DNA of 64,000 nt from CBDCBA01 sp965214125 (GCA_965214125.1 CBDCBA010000031.1:124001-188000); one strand, 5' to 3'. Counted from the first letter of the stretch, positions 30,108 through 38,735 are shown. Numbers and translations: made by a program. Notes: a model not told the origin generated them from the sequence alone.

Positions 30108-31922
30108 ATGGTCGCCCGCGCGGACGCACTTTCAACGATGACGCCCGGGCCCGAGTTGTCGGGCAGGTCGACCTTCACGCTGAACGAGATCCTCGCAACG
30201 CTGGCCGAGTGGCGGGGCGACGACGCATCGTTTCTGAAGGCGTTGCTCGATCTACAGACGCAGCTCTGCGGAGCCGTCGCGGGCGTCGTCGTCCGGGACG
30301 ACCAAGTGGTGGTCGGTGACGCGGCCGGCTGGGGCGAGACAGCCGTTCAAGCCGCAGTGGAAGCGAGCAGTCTCGGTCAGGCGTGCGATCGCCTTCATGA
30401 CAACCGCCCGATCGTCGCGGCACCGCTCGACGACGGCCTGACGTGTGTACTGCTGCTGAACCAATCTGATCCGGCCGTCCGGATGCTCGCGGCCGAGCGG
30501 TTGACGCTGACCGCTGCCCTGTGGCACCGCCATGCGGCCCGATGTGCCGGCGCCTCCTCCGCCGCCGCGGTGGGTCAGTTCCGCGGGGCCTTCGACCTGC
30601 TCGCCATCGCCGCAAACCACGCCGACCTTCCGTCGGTCGCCCTGGCCTTCTGTAACGCAATCGCACGGCAGTTCGACGCGTTACGTGTGTCGCTCGGCGT
30701 CGTCGGCTCGAACGGGCTGGTCCGGGTCGTGGCCGTCAGCGACACCGACGACCCGACGCGACGGTCGGCCGCGTCGGCTTCGGTTGCGGTCGTCATGGCC
30801 GAGTGCGCCGAGCAGGATCGCGAGACGATGCACCCGAATCCGGCGGGCGAGGACGCGGTCACCCGGGCCGCGGCCGAGCACGCACGCGATCACGGTGCCG
30901 GACACGTCGTATCCCTCCCGCTGCGTTTGGGCGAGCGGATCGTCGCCGTGTTGACGGTCGAGCGAGCCACGGCCGGCCTGACGCCTGAAGAGGCCTTGCG
31001 GCTGCGGCTGGCTTGCGACCTGCTGGCCCCGCGCATCGAGGCGGAGCTGCGTGCCGACCGAATCGTCTCCCCGCGGCTCGCGAACCGAACGCGCCGCATC
31101 GCCGCTGCCGCGGTGGGGCCGCGGCACACGGGCGCGAAGCTGTTCACGATTTTGGCCCTCGTCGCCGGAATCCTGCCGTTCGTCATCACGACGGCAGATC
31201 ACGCCACCGGCACGTTCCTTGCCGAGTCCGCTGACCGCCGGGTGGTGTCGTCCCCCGTCACTTCGCCCGAACTGCGGGCCGTCCACGTTCGACCCGGCGA
31301 CGCGGTCGAGGTCGGCACGCTCCTGGCCGAGCTCGACACGACCGAGCTGGAGCTACGTCTGGCTGCCGTTTCGGCTGATGCCGCGGCACTGCGGTCGAAG
31401 GCGAGTGCCGCCCGCGCGGAGCGTCGCCCGTCGGCAGCGGCCGTCGCCGACCTTGAGGCCAGCGCCCTCGATGCGGAGCGGGTGTTGCTCGAGCGACAGA
31501 TCGAGAGTTCGAGCCTCCGAGCGACGACGGCCGGCGTTGTGTTGACCGGCGACGTCGAAGGTCGCGTCGGGGGACCGGTGCGGCAGGGGGAAGCGCTGCT
31601 GACGATCGGCAGCCCCTCGGCAACGCGCGTCGTCGTTTGGATCGACGAAGACAATGCCGCCCGCTTGCAGGTTGGCCAGTCCATCACGCTTCGCGCCGCG
31701 GCGACGCCGGGCCAGCCCGCGGCCGGGCGCGTCGTCCGGGTCAGTCCGATCGTTGAGAAGACGCCAGAAGGTCGCTTCGTCCGCGTTTGGGCCGAGACGG
31801 AGGAAGCGAGCTTGCTTCACGGCACCGAGGGTCGAGCGGCCGTCGAAATCGGCCAAGCCTCGTTGGCCGAGGTCTGGAGCCGTCCGATCGTCGCGTGGTT
31901 TTCCCGCACCGTGTCCCGCTGA
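30108..31922 (+). CDS. GAF-domain/HlyD-type membrane-fusion protein, about 604 aa
   Basis: Unusual fusion. A cytoplasmic N-terminal half (residues about 10-325) contains one or two GAF-like sensor modules (FDLLAIAANHADLPSVALAFCNAI, LRVSLGVVGSNGLVRVVAVSD, GHVVSLPLRLGERIVAVLTVE). A single membrane helix at about 343-365 (FTILALVAGILPFVI) leads to a periplasmic adaptor part with a lipoyl-like half (RAVHVRPGDAVEVGTLLAELD), an Ala/Arg-rich coiled coil and a beta-barrel (RVVVWIDEDNAARLQVGQSI). Adaptors of this class link inner-membrane pumps to TolC. The start is uncertain: ATG 30108 follows the preceding stop by 31 bp, but GTG 30081 and ATG 30138 are also in frame. It is followed 11 bp later by the M50-HlyD gene. 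Confidence 0.8.
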   Translation: MVARADALSTMTPGPELSGRSTFTLNEILATLAEWRGDDASFLKALLDLQTQLCGAVAGVVVRDDQVVVGDAAGWGETAVQAAVEASSLGQACDRLHDNRPIVAAPLDDGLTCVLLLNQSDPAVRMLAAERLTLTAALWHRHAARCAGASSAAAVGQFRGAFDLLAIAANHADLPSVALAFCNAIARQFDALRVSLGVVGSNGLVRVVAVSDTDDPTRRSAASASVAVVMAECAEQDRETMHPNPAGEDAVTRAAAEHARDHGAGHVVSLPLRLGERIVAVLTVERATAGLTPEEALRLRLACDLLAPRIEAELRADRIVSPRLANRTRRIAAAAVGPRHTGAKLFTILALVAGILPFVITTADHATGTFLAESADRRVVSSPVTSPELRAVHVRPGDAVEVGTLLAELDTTELELRLAAVSADAAALRSKASAARAERRPSAAAVADLEASALDAERVLLERQIESSSLRATTAGVVLTGDVEGRVGGPVRQGEALLTIGSPSATRVVVWIDEDNAARLQVGQSITLRAAATPGQPAAGRVVRVSPIVEKTPEGRFVRVWAETEEASLLHGTEGRAAVEIGQASLAEVWSRPIVAWFSRTVSR

Positions 31923-31933
31923 TTCACCGATTC

Positions 31934-34003
31934 ATGTCGACGCTCCACGAATCCTGGCACACCGTCGCCAACCTGCGGCCGCGGCTCCACCCGGCAGCGA
32001 CATCGAGCATCCAGCCCTCGCGTGGCAAGCTCTGGCGCGTGCTGCTGCACCCCGGCGGCGACGCCCCGCGACGCGTCTCGCCGGCCGCCTGGGCGTTCGC
32101 CGGGCTGCTCGATGGAACCCGAACGGTCGATCGCGCCTGGCATGTGGCCCTGAAGTCGCACGGCGACGATGCGCTGACACAGCCCGAAGCGCTCGATCTG
32201 CTCGGATGGCTGGCGACGGCGAACCTGCTCCGCTTCGACATCGAGGCCGATGTCCGGCCGCTGCTTCGCCGGGCGAGTGAGCGACGTCTCCGCGAAGCGA
32301 GGGGCCGGATGCTCAACCCGCTCTTCCTGCGTGTGCCGCTCGCCAGCCCCGACCGCCTGCTCGAACGCTTGCGACCGCTCGGTGGCCTGCTCTTTTCACC
32401 CGCTGGCGCGATCGTCTGGACACTGCTCGTGCTTCTTGGCGGCGCGACGGTCGCGAGCAACGCGACCGCGCTGTCGGTCGATTTGCGAGCCATTGCCGAG
32501 GGCGGGGCGGGGTTGCTCCTTGCCACCGCGGTCATCTTCGCGGCGATGAAGTGCCTGCACGAGTTCGCGCACGGCCTGGCTGCCAAGACGCTCGGCAAAC
32601 CGCACGGGGCCGCGGGCGAAATCCGGTCGTTCGGCCTGCAATGGATGCTGGTCGCCCCCGTGCCGTTCGTCGATGTCACGCCGAGCTGGGGCATCCCACG
32701 CCGCCGCCATCGCGTGCTAATCGGGGCGGCGGGAATGGCGAGCGATTTGCTCTGCGCTGCCTTGGCCGCGATGCTGTGGGCGAACCTCACGCCGGGTCCG
32801 GCCCGGCTGGCCTGCCTCCAGGTGATGCTCGTCGCCGCCGTCGGCACCGTCCTGTTCAACGCCAACCCGCTCGTGCGGTTCGACGGCTACTTCATCCTCA
32901 GCGACCTGCTCGACGTGCCCAATCTCGGCCGCCGAGCGTTTGGCTACGTCGGCCATCTCATCAAGCGATTCGGCTTCGGGGTGCGAAACGCGTTCGATCC
33001 CTCCGCCGACAAGGTCGAACGCCCGTGGCTCGTGGCCTACGCAGTCTCGGCGGCGGCGTATCGCATCGTGTTGTGTGGGGCGATCCTCGCCTTGCTCGCA
33101 ACGTGGTGGCCGGTCGCCGCGCTCATCTTCGGCACGGCGACGATCGTCGCCTGGATCGGACTGCCGCTGGCGCGTGGCCTGACGTACCTCGTAATCAGCC
33201 CCGAGCTTCACCGCCGCCGGGGTCGGGCCTGCGCACTGACTGCCGTGGCCGCGTCGTGCCTGGTCGTCGGACTCGGCGTCGTTCCGTTCGAGGACTCGGT
33301 CGAGGCGACGGGAGAGGTAGTCGCCGCAGACGAGACAACTGTCCGCCCACGCGTCGCCGGCAGGTTGACGGGCATCCTCGACGCGGTCGAGATTGTTGAA
33401 GCGGGCGACACGCTGTTTTCGGTTGACGTTGGCCAAGTGAGGGCCGACCTCGCTCGGGCCGAGGCGTCGCTGGCAACCGCGCTGATCCAAGCACGCGAGG
33501 CAAGGCAGGCAGGTCGGGCGGAACTTGCCGAGCGACACGACCTCGAGGCGGAGGTTTACCGCCGGCGCGTCGTCGATCTCGAGACGAGGCGATCGGCTGG
33601 GACGCAGCTTGCCCCGCACGCCGGCGTGTGGCTGCCGGCGCAGGACGTCGTCGACGGCGTGATGTGCGAGCCGGGTCATCCCGCTGGCCGGGTCGTCGCG
33701 CTGAAGGGTGCCGCCGTCACTGGCGAGGTTGCCGAACACGTCGGCCCGAGACTACGCCCAGGCCAGAGCTTGACGCTTCGCGGGGCGGGCAGCGGCGGGG
33801 CGGACATCGAAATCGTCGGAAGCCTCGAATCGTTGTCGTCGTCGACAGATAAGGGCCGGTACGCATTTCGCGTGAACGAGCCGGGGCCGTTCCAGGTCGG
33901 CTCGACGGTGCGCGTGACGTGGTCGCTCGGCCGGCGGCCGCTCGCGTGGCAGTGGCTCGACGTCGCCCGCCGACACCTCACTCCGCGGACAGACCTGCAG
34001 TAG
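31934..34003 (+). CDS. PqqD-like/M50 site-2 protease/HlyD fusion membrane protein, 689 aa
   Basis: Three parts are visible. Residues 1-105 look like a PqqD-type small helical domain (LRPRLHP, RGKLWRVLLHP, DGTRTVDRAW, ALTQPEALDLLGWL). The centre is a polytopic M50 metalloprotease with the zinc motif HEFAH at about residue 209 and the second motif NPLVRFDGYF near 311, so both zinc-binding sites are intact. The C-terminal third is a HlyD-like adaptor (VEATGEVVAADETTVRPRVAGRL, coiled coil, then a barrel ending in RRPLAWQWLDVARRHL). Proteins of this layout are annotated as putative peptide zinc metalloproteases. The natural guess is that it processes or passes on a secreted peptide or protein, here possibly the giant upstream. 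ATG 31934 lies 11 bp after the previous stop. Confidence 0.85.
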   Translation: MSTLHESWHTVANLRPRLHPAATSSIQPSRGKLWRVLLHPGGDAPRRVSPAAWAFAGLLDGTRTVDRAWHVALKSHGDDALTQPEALDLLGWLATANLLRFDIEADVRPLLRRASERRLREARGRMLNPLFLRVPLASPDRLLERLRPLGGLLFSPAGAIVWTLLVLLGGATVASNATALSVDLRAIAEGGAGLLLATAVIFAAMKCLHEFAHGLAAKTLGKPHGAAGEIRSFGLQWMLVAPVPFVDVTPSWGIPRRRHRVLIGAAGMASDLLCAALAAMLWANLTPGPARLACLQVMLVAAVGTVLFNANPLVRFDGYFILSDLLDVPNLGRRAFGYVGHLIKRFGFGVRNAFDPSADKVERPWLVAYAVSAAAYRIVLCGAILALLATWWPVAALIFGTATIVAWIGLPLARGLTYLVISPELHRRRGRACALTAVAASCLVVGLGVVPFEDSVEATGEVVAADETTVRPRVAGRLTGILDAVEIVEAGDTLFSVDVGQVRADLARAEASLATALIQAREARQAGRAELAERHDLEAEVYRRRVVDLETRRSAGTQLAPHAGVWLPAQDVVDGVMCEPGHPAGRVVALKGAAVTGEVAEHVGPRLRPGQSLTLRGAGSGGADIEIVGSLESLSSSTDKGRYAFRVNEPGPFQVGSTVRVTWSLGRRPLAWQWLDVARRHLTPRTDLQ

Positions 34004-34817
34004 TCGATGCCGCGGTCGAATTCGCGTCGAAAGTCACCTCGAAGCCGGACGGCAGCGAGCGGTCCGGGTTCTCAATCGTCAGGACGCAACGCTGCCGCCC
34101 GGTGCCGGCGTCGACTCGCGGGTCGATGTAGGCGACCGCGGCCACGATGGTCGAGGTCTCCGCGAGCGTGGTGTCGAGTCGGATCCGATCGTCAAGCCGC
34201 AGGTCAGCCGCGGTGGAAACGGGCAGGTACAGGTCGACCCGTAGCGTGGTCAAGTCGGCCAGCTCGAGGATGATCGTCTGGGTCGACACCGACGCCCCGA
34301 CATCGGCGACCACGCGCACCACTTCGGCGTCGCCGGCAGATCGGAGCGTGTGCCGCTCGAGGGTCGCCAGGGCGATGTCGAGTTCAACTCGCCGCACCCG
34401 TTGCGCCTCCCGCGCCTCCTCCACGGCGGCCGTCGCGATCGCCAGCTTGGTCTCGGCCTCCTGGAGTTCCCAGGCCTTGGCCGAGTTCTCGTCAACCGCC
34501 TGCCGAACCCGCTCGACCCGCTGCCTGGCTTGCTGCTGGGCGGCGGTTGCCCGATCCAGCGCCGCCCGTTGATCGACCCGCGCTCGCGCCACCTCGACCC
34601 GCGCCCGCGCAACGGCCTCATCAACGACGGCGACGACTTGCCCGGCCTCAACCCGATCGCCCTCGGCCGCCACCTCCCGCAGAGCCCCTGACACCGCCGA
34701 CCGTAGTTCGACCTCCCATCCAGGCCGTACAACGCCCTTCGCAACTGGATTCCCAAGCACGGCCTGCGAAACCGCAAACATACAGGTTAAGACGACCGCG
34801 AAAATTATCGTGCGCAT
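33978..34817 (-). CDS. HlyD/RND-type periplasmic adaptor, 279 aa
   Basis: Short membrane-fusion protein with a signal peptide (MRTIIFAVVLTCMFAVSQA). The biotinyl-lipoyl halves include VSGALREVAAEGDRVEAGQVVAVVDE, joined by an Ala/Arg/Glu coiled coil (residues about 75-140). A beta-barrel stretch follows (LRVDLYLPVSTAADLRLDDRIRL). It runs towards the M50-HlyD gene and the two 3' ends overlap by 26 bp. It is shorter than usual RND adaptors (about 350-400 aa) because it lacks an extended membrane-proximal domain. It could partner the TolC-like protein, although it is transcribed from the opposite strand. Confidence 0.82.
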   Translation of the reverse strand: MRTIIFAVVLTCMFAVSQAVLGNPVAKGVVRPGWEVELRSAVSGALREVAAEGDRVEAGQVVAVVDEAVARARVEVARARVDQRAALDRATAAQQQARQRVERVRQAVDENSAKAWELQEAETKLAIATAAVEEAREAQRVRRVELDIALATLERHTLRSAGDAEVVRVVADVGASVSTQTIILELADLTTLRVDLYLPVSTAADLRLDDRIRLDTTLAETSTIVAAVAYIDPRVDAGTGRQRCVLTIENPDRSLPSGFEVTFDANSTAASTTAGLSAE

Positions 34818-34967
34818 GGGACGTAAATCGGCGCTCGGGCGTCACCCTCTTGACACACCGCGCCGGCGTGGAGGTTCCACCTGCTTACACCTTGCGGAGC
34901 TCGCAGCAATCACGCTGCGGGACGAAACTTTACATAAGGCTGATTATCGGACAACTGCACAACGTGC

Positions 34968-35062
34968 TAGGGAGCGCGGACACTCATCTCATGCCGTCAC
35001 CCCTGTGGCCAGCCAGACGAAGGTGGCGAAGTTGGCCGCCTTCGTAATGTCTGCGCTCCCTA
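34968..35062. repeat. Nested palindromic element (E1)
   Basis: Outer arms 34968-34982 and 35048-35062 match at 14 of 15 positions (TAGGGAGCGCGGACA and its complement). Inside, a second hairpin (35017-35027 with 35035-35045, 10 of 11 matching) sits immediately against the right outer arm. The element lies in the divergent gap between the HlyD gene (start 34817) and the methyltransferase (start 35074), ending 11 bp before the latter's ATG. Confidence 0.75.
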
Positions 35063-35073
35063 AACTGTGGCCG

Positions 35074-35895
35074 ATGCCCAAGCGCCGCAAGCCGTTGAAG
35101 CGAGCGAGCAACGAGGCTGCCGATTGGGGGCGCGTCGCGTCGTGGTACGACGAGCACGTCGGCGATGCCGGGGGCGATTTCCACGAGCACGTCGTCCTGC
35201 CCGGCACGCTGCGCCTGCTCGGCCGGGGCGACGCGGGCGTGGCGGGCATGGACGTGCTCGACATCGCGTGCGGCCAGGGCGTGCTGTGCCGGCAACTGGC
35301 CGAACGCGGGGCGAGGCCGGTCGGCGTCGACGCGAGCAAGGAGCTGGTCGACCGCGCGCGAACGCGGTCGCCGGAGCTGCCGTTTCACGTCGGCGACGCC
35401 CGCGAGCTGTCACGCGCCGCCTGGCTGGCGGAGGGCTCCTTCGATGCCGCGGCGTGTCTGTTGGCGCTGTCGAACATCCAGCCGATCCGCCCGGTGTTCG
35501 AGGGCGTCGCGACGGGGCTGCGGGCCGGCGGGCGGTTCGTGCTGGTCGTGAACCACCCGGCCTTCCGCGGACCCAAGGAGACGCACTGGGGTTGGGACGA
35601 CGACGCCGGCGTGCAGTACCGGCGGGTCGACCGGTACCTGTTGCCGCGTAAGGCGCCGATCGTCGCGCATCCGGGGCGGCGCGACGACGCGACGTACACC
35701 TGGACGTATCACCGGCCGATTGAGGCGTACGTGAAGGCGTTGGCGCAGGCGGGGCTGCTGGTGGACGCGCTGGAGGAGTGGCCGAGCCATCGCGTCAGCC
35801 AGCCGGGTGCGCGGGCGGCGGCGGAGAACCGGGCGCGCAAGGAGATTCCAATGTTCCTGGCGATCCGCGCGATCAAGCCGCCGCCGGTCGGGTAG
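35074..35895 (+). CDS. Class I SAM-dependent methyltransferase, 273 aa
   Basis: Cytoplasmic methyltransferase of unknown substrate. The SAM-binding motif I is VLDIACGQGVLCRQLA (residues about 61-76) with the acidic motif-II residue in PVGVDASKE. Motif IV-like FDAAACLLALSNI and the post-motif GGRFVLVVNHPAFRGP complete the Rossmann core. The region after it (THWGWDDDAGVQYRRVDRY, TYTWTYHRPIEAYVKAL) resembles small-molecule methyltransferases. ATG 35074 follows palindromic element E1 closely; an upstream in-frame ATG inside the element is possible but would add non-conserved residues. The next gene starts 20 bp downstream on the same strand. Confidence 0.85.
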   Translation: MPKRRKPLKRASNEAADWGRVASWYDEHVGDAGGDFHEHVVLPGTLRLLGRGDAGVAGMDVLDIACGQGVLCRQLAERGARPVGVDASKELVDRARTRSPELPFHVGDARELSRAAWLAEGSFDAAACLLALSNIQPIRPVFEGVATGLRAGGRFVLVVNHPAFRGPKETHWGWDDDAGVQYRRVDRYLLPRKAPIVAHPGRRDDATYTWTYHRPIEAYVKALAQAGLLVDALEEWPSHRVSQPGARAAAENRARKEIPMFLAIRAIKPPPVG

Positions 35896-35915
35896 GCTGG
35901 GGCGGGAAGGCACCC

Positions 35916-36602
35916 ATGAAGATATCAACGGGCGAGACCGAGGGCATCCTGAGCGAGCACGGCGGCGAGTACGACCTCGCCGACGATGCCGCCCCGCCGC
36001 CAAAGGCGACGCGGCCGCAGCGTTCGCGGACACTCGCCTACGCCGGCACCGCGACCCCCTCGGCGCAGGCGACCGCGCAGCAGGCCGGCGCCGGCCCCGC
36101 GCGCGGCGCTGCGGCCGATCCAAACCTGGCGCGGGCCGAATACCGGCGCAACGTCACGGTGCCGCTCCTGGTTTGCGGGTTCGGCACGGCGATGTACATG
36201 GCCGCCGGCTGGGGGCTCAGCGGCGACCCAATTCGCGCGGCCGTCTGGGTGTCGAGCAACGTTCTGTTCGAAATCGTCACGGTCGGCCTGACCCTGCTGA
36301 TCGCGACGTGGATGCTCGACGACGCCCTGGGCGACGTGAAGGCCGCGACGTTGAAGGTCGCCGCCCTCGTGGTCGGGCCGGCGGGCGTGTCGATGACGCT
36401 CCTGTGGGTGGATCAGGGGCACCTCGCCGGCGGGCTCGTCGGCTTCTTCCTCGGAACGCTCGCGTTCTGCGCGCTGCTGACATACCTGCTGGAGTTCGAG
36501 TTCCCCGAGGTCGCGACGACGATCGGCGTCCACCTGCTCGTCACCCTCGCCGCCAACGGCATCTGGCTGGCGACGATCGGGACGTGGGGCTATGTGCCCT
36601 GA
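35916..36602 (+). CDS. Multi-pass membrane protein of unknown function, 228 aa
   Basis: A disordered, Ala/Pro-rich N-terminus of about 75 residues is followed by five predicted membrane helices: VPLLVCGFGTAMYMAAGW, NVLFEIVTVGLTLLIATWML, VAALVVGPAGVSMTLLWV, GLVGFFLGTLAFCALLTYLL and IGVHLLVTLAANGIWLAT. No family is recognised. ATG 35916 has GGCGGGAAGG just upstream. It probably shares a transcript with the methyltransferase. Its 3' end overlaps rsmA convergently by 13 bp. Confidence 0.75.
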   Translation: MKISTGETEGILSEHGGEYDLADDAAPPPKATRPQRSRTLAYAGTATPSAQATAQQAGAGPARGAAADPNLARAEYRRNVTVPLLVCGFGTAMYMAAGWGLSGDPIRAAVWVSSNVLFEIVTVGLTLLIATWMLDDALGDVKAATLKVAALVVGPAGVSMTLLWVDQGHLAGGLVGFFLGTLAFCALLTYLLEFEFPEVATTIGVHLLVTLAANGIWLATIGTWGYVP

Positions 36603-37438
36603 GGATCGCGGCTTGCGGCGAACATGCGGCGTAGCGCGGCGGGGTCGATCTGCTCCGCGCGCTCGCCGCCGGTCAGGTCGCCGGCCGCCAGAACGGCCGG
36701 CAGGCGATCGGGGCCGATAAGCTTGCCCAGCGGGTTGCGGACCGTCTTGCGCCGCTGCCCGAAGACGCCGGCGACGAAGGTCGAGAAGCCGCGGGCGTCG
36801 AGGCTGCCGAGGCGATCGGTGCGGCGCAGGCGGACGAGGGCGGAGTCGATCTTGGGCCGGGGCCAGAAGGCAGTGGGCGGGATTGTCCGCAGCACCTCGA
36901 CATCCGCGAGCGACTGCACGACCGCCGACAGCGGCCCGTAATCCCCCGGCCGTTCCGGCCCGCTGGCGAGGCGGTCGGCCACCTCCTTCTGCACCGTGAA
37001 GACAAGCGTCTCCACGCCGGCGATCAGCAACTCGACCACCAGCGGCGAAGCAATGTTGTACGGCAGGTTCGCCACCAGCTTCGGGCTGGCCGCCTCCGCG
37101 ACTTGCTCCAACAACTCGGGATTCAGCGCGTGCTTGCCGGCGAGCGCGTCGCCCTCGATCAGCGCCAGCCGATCGCCGAAGCGCCCGCGCAGGTGGGCGG
37201 CGAGGTCGCGGTCGATCTCCACGGCCACCACGCGGCCGGCACGCTCCAGCAGTTCCTCCGTCAGCGTGCCCGTGCCGGGGCCGACCTCGATCGCCGTATC
37301 CGCGTCGGCAAGCTCGGCCGCGTCGGCGATCACGCGCACCAGGTCGGGCTCGACCATAAAGTTCTGCCCGAACCGATGCCGCGGCCGACTTCCGGCGGCA
37401 TCGAGAGCGGCGGTGATCTCTTTCTTCGTCTGCGCCAT
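36590..37438 (-). CDS. rsmA: 16S rRNA dimethyladenosine transferase RsmA (KsgA), 282 aa
   Basis: Dimethylates two adjacent adenosines in the 3' hairpin of 16S rRNA during late 30S assembly. Family landmarks are FGQNFMVEPDLVRVI at the N-terminus (normally GQNFL), the SAM motif EVGPGTGTLTEEL, EIDRDLAAHL, and the catalytic motif IV NLPYNIASPL. FTVQKEVADRL and FWPRPKIDSALVRL follow. Length matches the family. ATG 37438 is used; the frame runs on upstream without family-like sequence. The lipoprotein gene ends 20 bp upstream on the same strand, so the two are probably co-transcribed. Confidence 0.95.
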   Translation of the reverse strand: MAQTKKEITAALDAAGSRPRHRFGQNFMVEPDLVRVIADAAELADADTAIEVGPGTGTLTEELLERAGRVVAVEIDRDLAAHLRGRFGDRLALIEGDALAGKHALNPELLEQVAEAASPKLVANLPYNIASPLVVELLIAGVETLVFTVQKEVADRLASGPERPGDYGPLSAVVQSLADVEVLRTIPPTAFWPRPKIDSALVRLRRTDRLGSLDARGFSTFVAGVFGQRRKTVRNPLGKLIGPDRLPAVLAAGDLTGGERAEQIDPAALRRMFAASRDPQGT

Positions 37439-37458
37439 CAGGTGTACGACGATCAGAC

Positions 37459-38307
37459 TTAAGGGGCGGGGCGGGTCGTTGTGAGCGTGTCGGCCGACTG
37501 GCGGGTCTGCTCGATGCTGGTCGCGAGGTTGGCGGGCATCTCGCTCAGCCCGGCCTCCAACGCCGCCTCGCGCAGACCTTCGAGCACGCGGGCAGTTCGC
37601 TGCGTCACCTCGGTGACGGCGAGTGGCGAGATATTCGCGGCGAAACGGTCGATCCCCAGCTCGTTCATCGATTCGACGCCGCCGTCGAGTTCGCGGGCGA
37701 TCCAGGCGATGTAAAGCAGTTGAGAGGCATCCTCGGCGAGATAGCTCGCGAGGTAGCCGATCCGCGCTTCGATCTCTTCGGTCGTCTCGGGCGAGCCGTC
37801 CGGGTCGGGCAGCGTGGCGTCGAGGCGCGGGCCGCGCGGCGTGGAGGCGACCGGGCCACCGGAGACGTCGGTCGGAAGCCCGCGCACGTTGGCGCGGAGC
37901 CGGTCGAAGGGCGTGTCGAAGTCCGTAACGAAGCGTGGCCCGCCGCTGTCGGTTTCGATGGTCGGCCCGCCGCGGCTCTGGTGGATGAGGAAGCCGTACG
38001 CCTGCTGCTCGCCGCCGGCGAGGCCGACGAGTCGCGGCCAAACGCGGCCGAGGGCGGCGCCGGCCTCGGCGTGGAGATCGACCCACTCCTGCGACCAAGC
38101 GTCGCCGGCCAGCCACAGGTTGCGGATGGCCGCGGCGTCACCCTGCTCCGCGGCGTCGATCTCACGCAGCGCCAGCGCACGGTAAGCATCGACGGCCTCC
38201 GTCACCTCGGTGCGCTGCCGGTCGATCTCGCGCCGCTCCGGCGAGCCGCGACAACCGATTAACAGCAGGCACGCGAGCAGCAAACATCCGGCGAGTCGGC
38301 TTGGCAT
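37459..38307 (-). CDS. Putative lipoprotein of unknown function, 282 aa
   Basis: The N-terminus MPSRLAGCLLLACLLLIGC ends in a good lipobox (LLIGC, Cys19), so the protein should be lipid-anchored in the envelope. The mature part is helical and acidic, with two likely helical regions (DRQRTEVTEAVDAYRALALREIDAAE and TEVTQRTARVLEGLREAALEAGL) flanking a Pro/Gly-rich middle. No known family is evident. It precedes rsmA by 20 bp and is divergent from the gene at 38317, so the two starts share a 9-bp gap and overlapping promoter regions. Confidence 0.8.
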   Translation of the reverse strand: MPSRLAGCLLLACLLLIGCRGSPERREIDRQRTEVTEAVDAYRALALREIDAAEQGDAAAIRNLWLAGDAWSQEWVDLHAEAGAALGRVWPRLVGLAGGEQQAYGFLIHQSRGGPTIETDSGGPRFVTDFDTPFDRLRANVRGLPTDVSGGPVASTPRGPRLDATLPDPDGSPETTEEIEARIGYLASYLAEDASQLLYIAWIARELDGGVESMNELGIDRFAANISPLAVTEVTQRTARVLEGLREAALEAGLSEMPANLATSIEQTRQSADTLTTTRPAP

Positions 38308-38316
38308 GCCGCGATT

Positions 38317-38679
38317 GTGCCGGAGCGGAACGCGGATGTCACTGCCCTACCGTCGCGCGTGGCCGATGTTGACGGCGAAGTGGCGAATCTCCGGGCGACG
38401 TACCTGCGGCTCGCGCGGGAACGGCTGCCCGCGTTGGCGGCGGAGGCGGGCGACTGGCCGATCCGCCTCGACCACTGCTTTATGCGCGTCGTCCTTGACC
38501 ACGTTTTCGGCGGACCGTGGCACGACCACCTCGACCGCAGAAAGGGCCCGGCCTACCGGCAGATGACGGCGGATCAGCTTCGGGCGGCGATTGGCATCGC
38601 GCGGCGAATTGAGGCGGGCGGGCGCGACGTCCTCATCCCTTTGAACCGCCGGAGCCTGATCTGGCGCGGCAAGGCTTGA
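38317..38679 (+). CDS. Small conserved-looking protein, 120 aa
   Basis: Cytoplasmic, basic. The core includes LRATYLRLARERLPALAAEAGDWPI, then HCFMRVVLDHVFGGPWHDHL and TADQLRAAIGIARRIEAGG. The HCF-R-VLD-x-x-FGG-x-W pattern looks conserved, but I cannot attach a function. Two starts are possible: GTG 38317, which abuts the divergent lipoprotein start, or GTG 38359, which removes a non-descript N-terminus. The gene is followed by the small basic protein after 56 bp, in the same orientation. Confidence 0.65.
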   Translation: MPERNADVTALPSRVADVDGEVANLRATYLRLARERLPALAAEAGDWPIRLDHCFMRVVLDHVFGGPWHDHLDRRKGPAYRQMTADQLRAAIGIARRIEAGGRDVLIPLNRRSLIWRGKA

Positions 38680-38735
38680 AGCGGCCCCGCGACCGCCCTA
38701 TCCTTGCGGCCCCGAACGCCCAGGAGTTACCCGAA

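Noticed and set aside
30108..34817. Standard RND efflux system
   Set aside because: There is no RND pump of about 1,000 residues or any ABC exporter in the region, so the adaptors cannot be assigned to a normal efflux pump.
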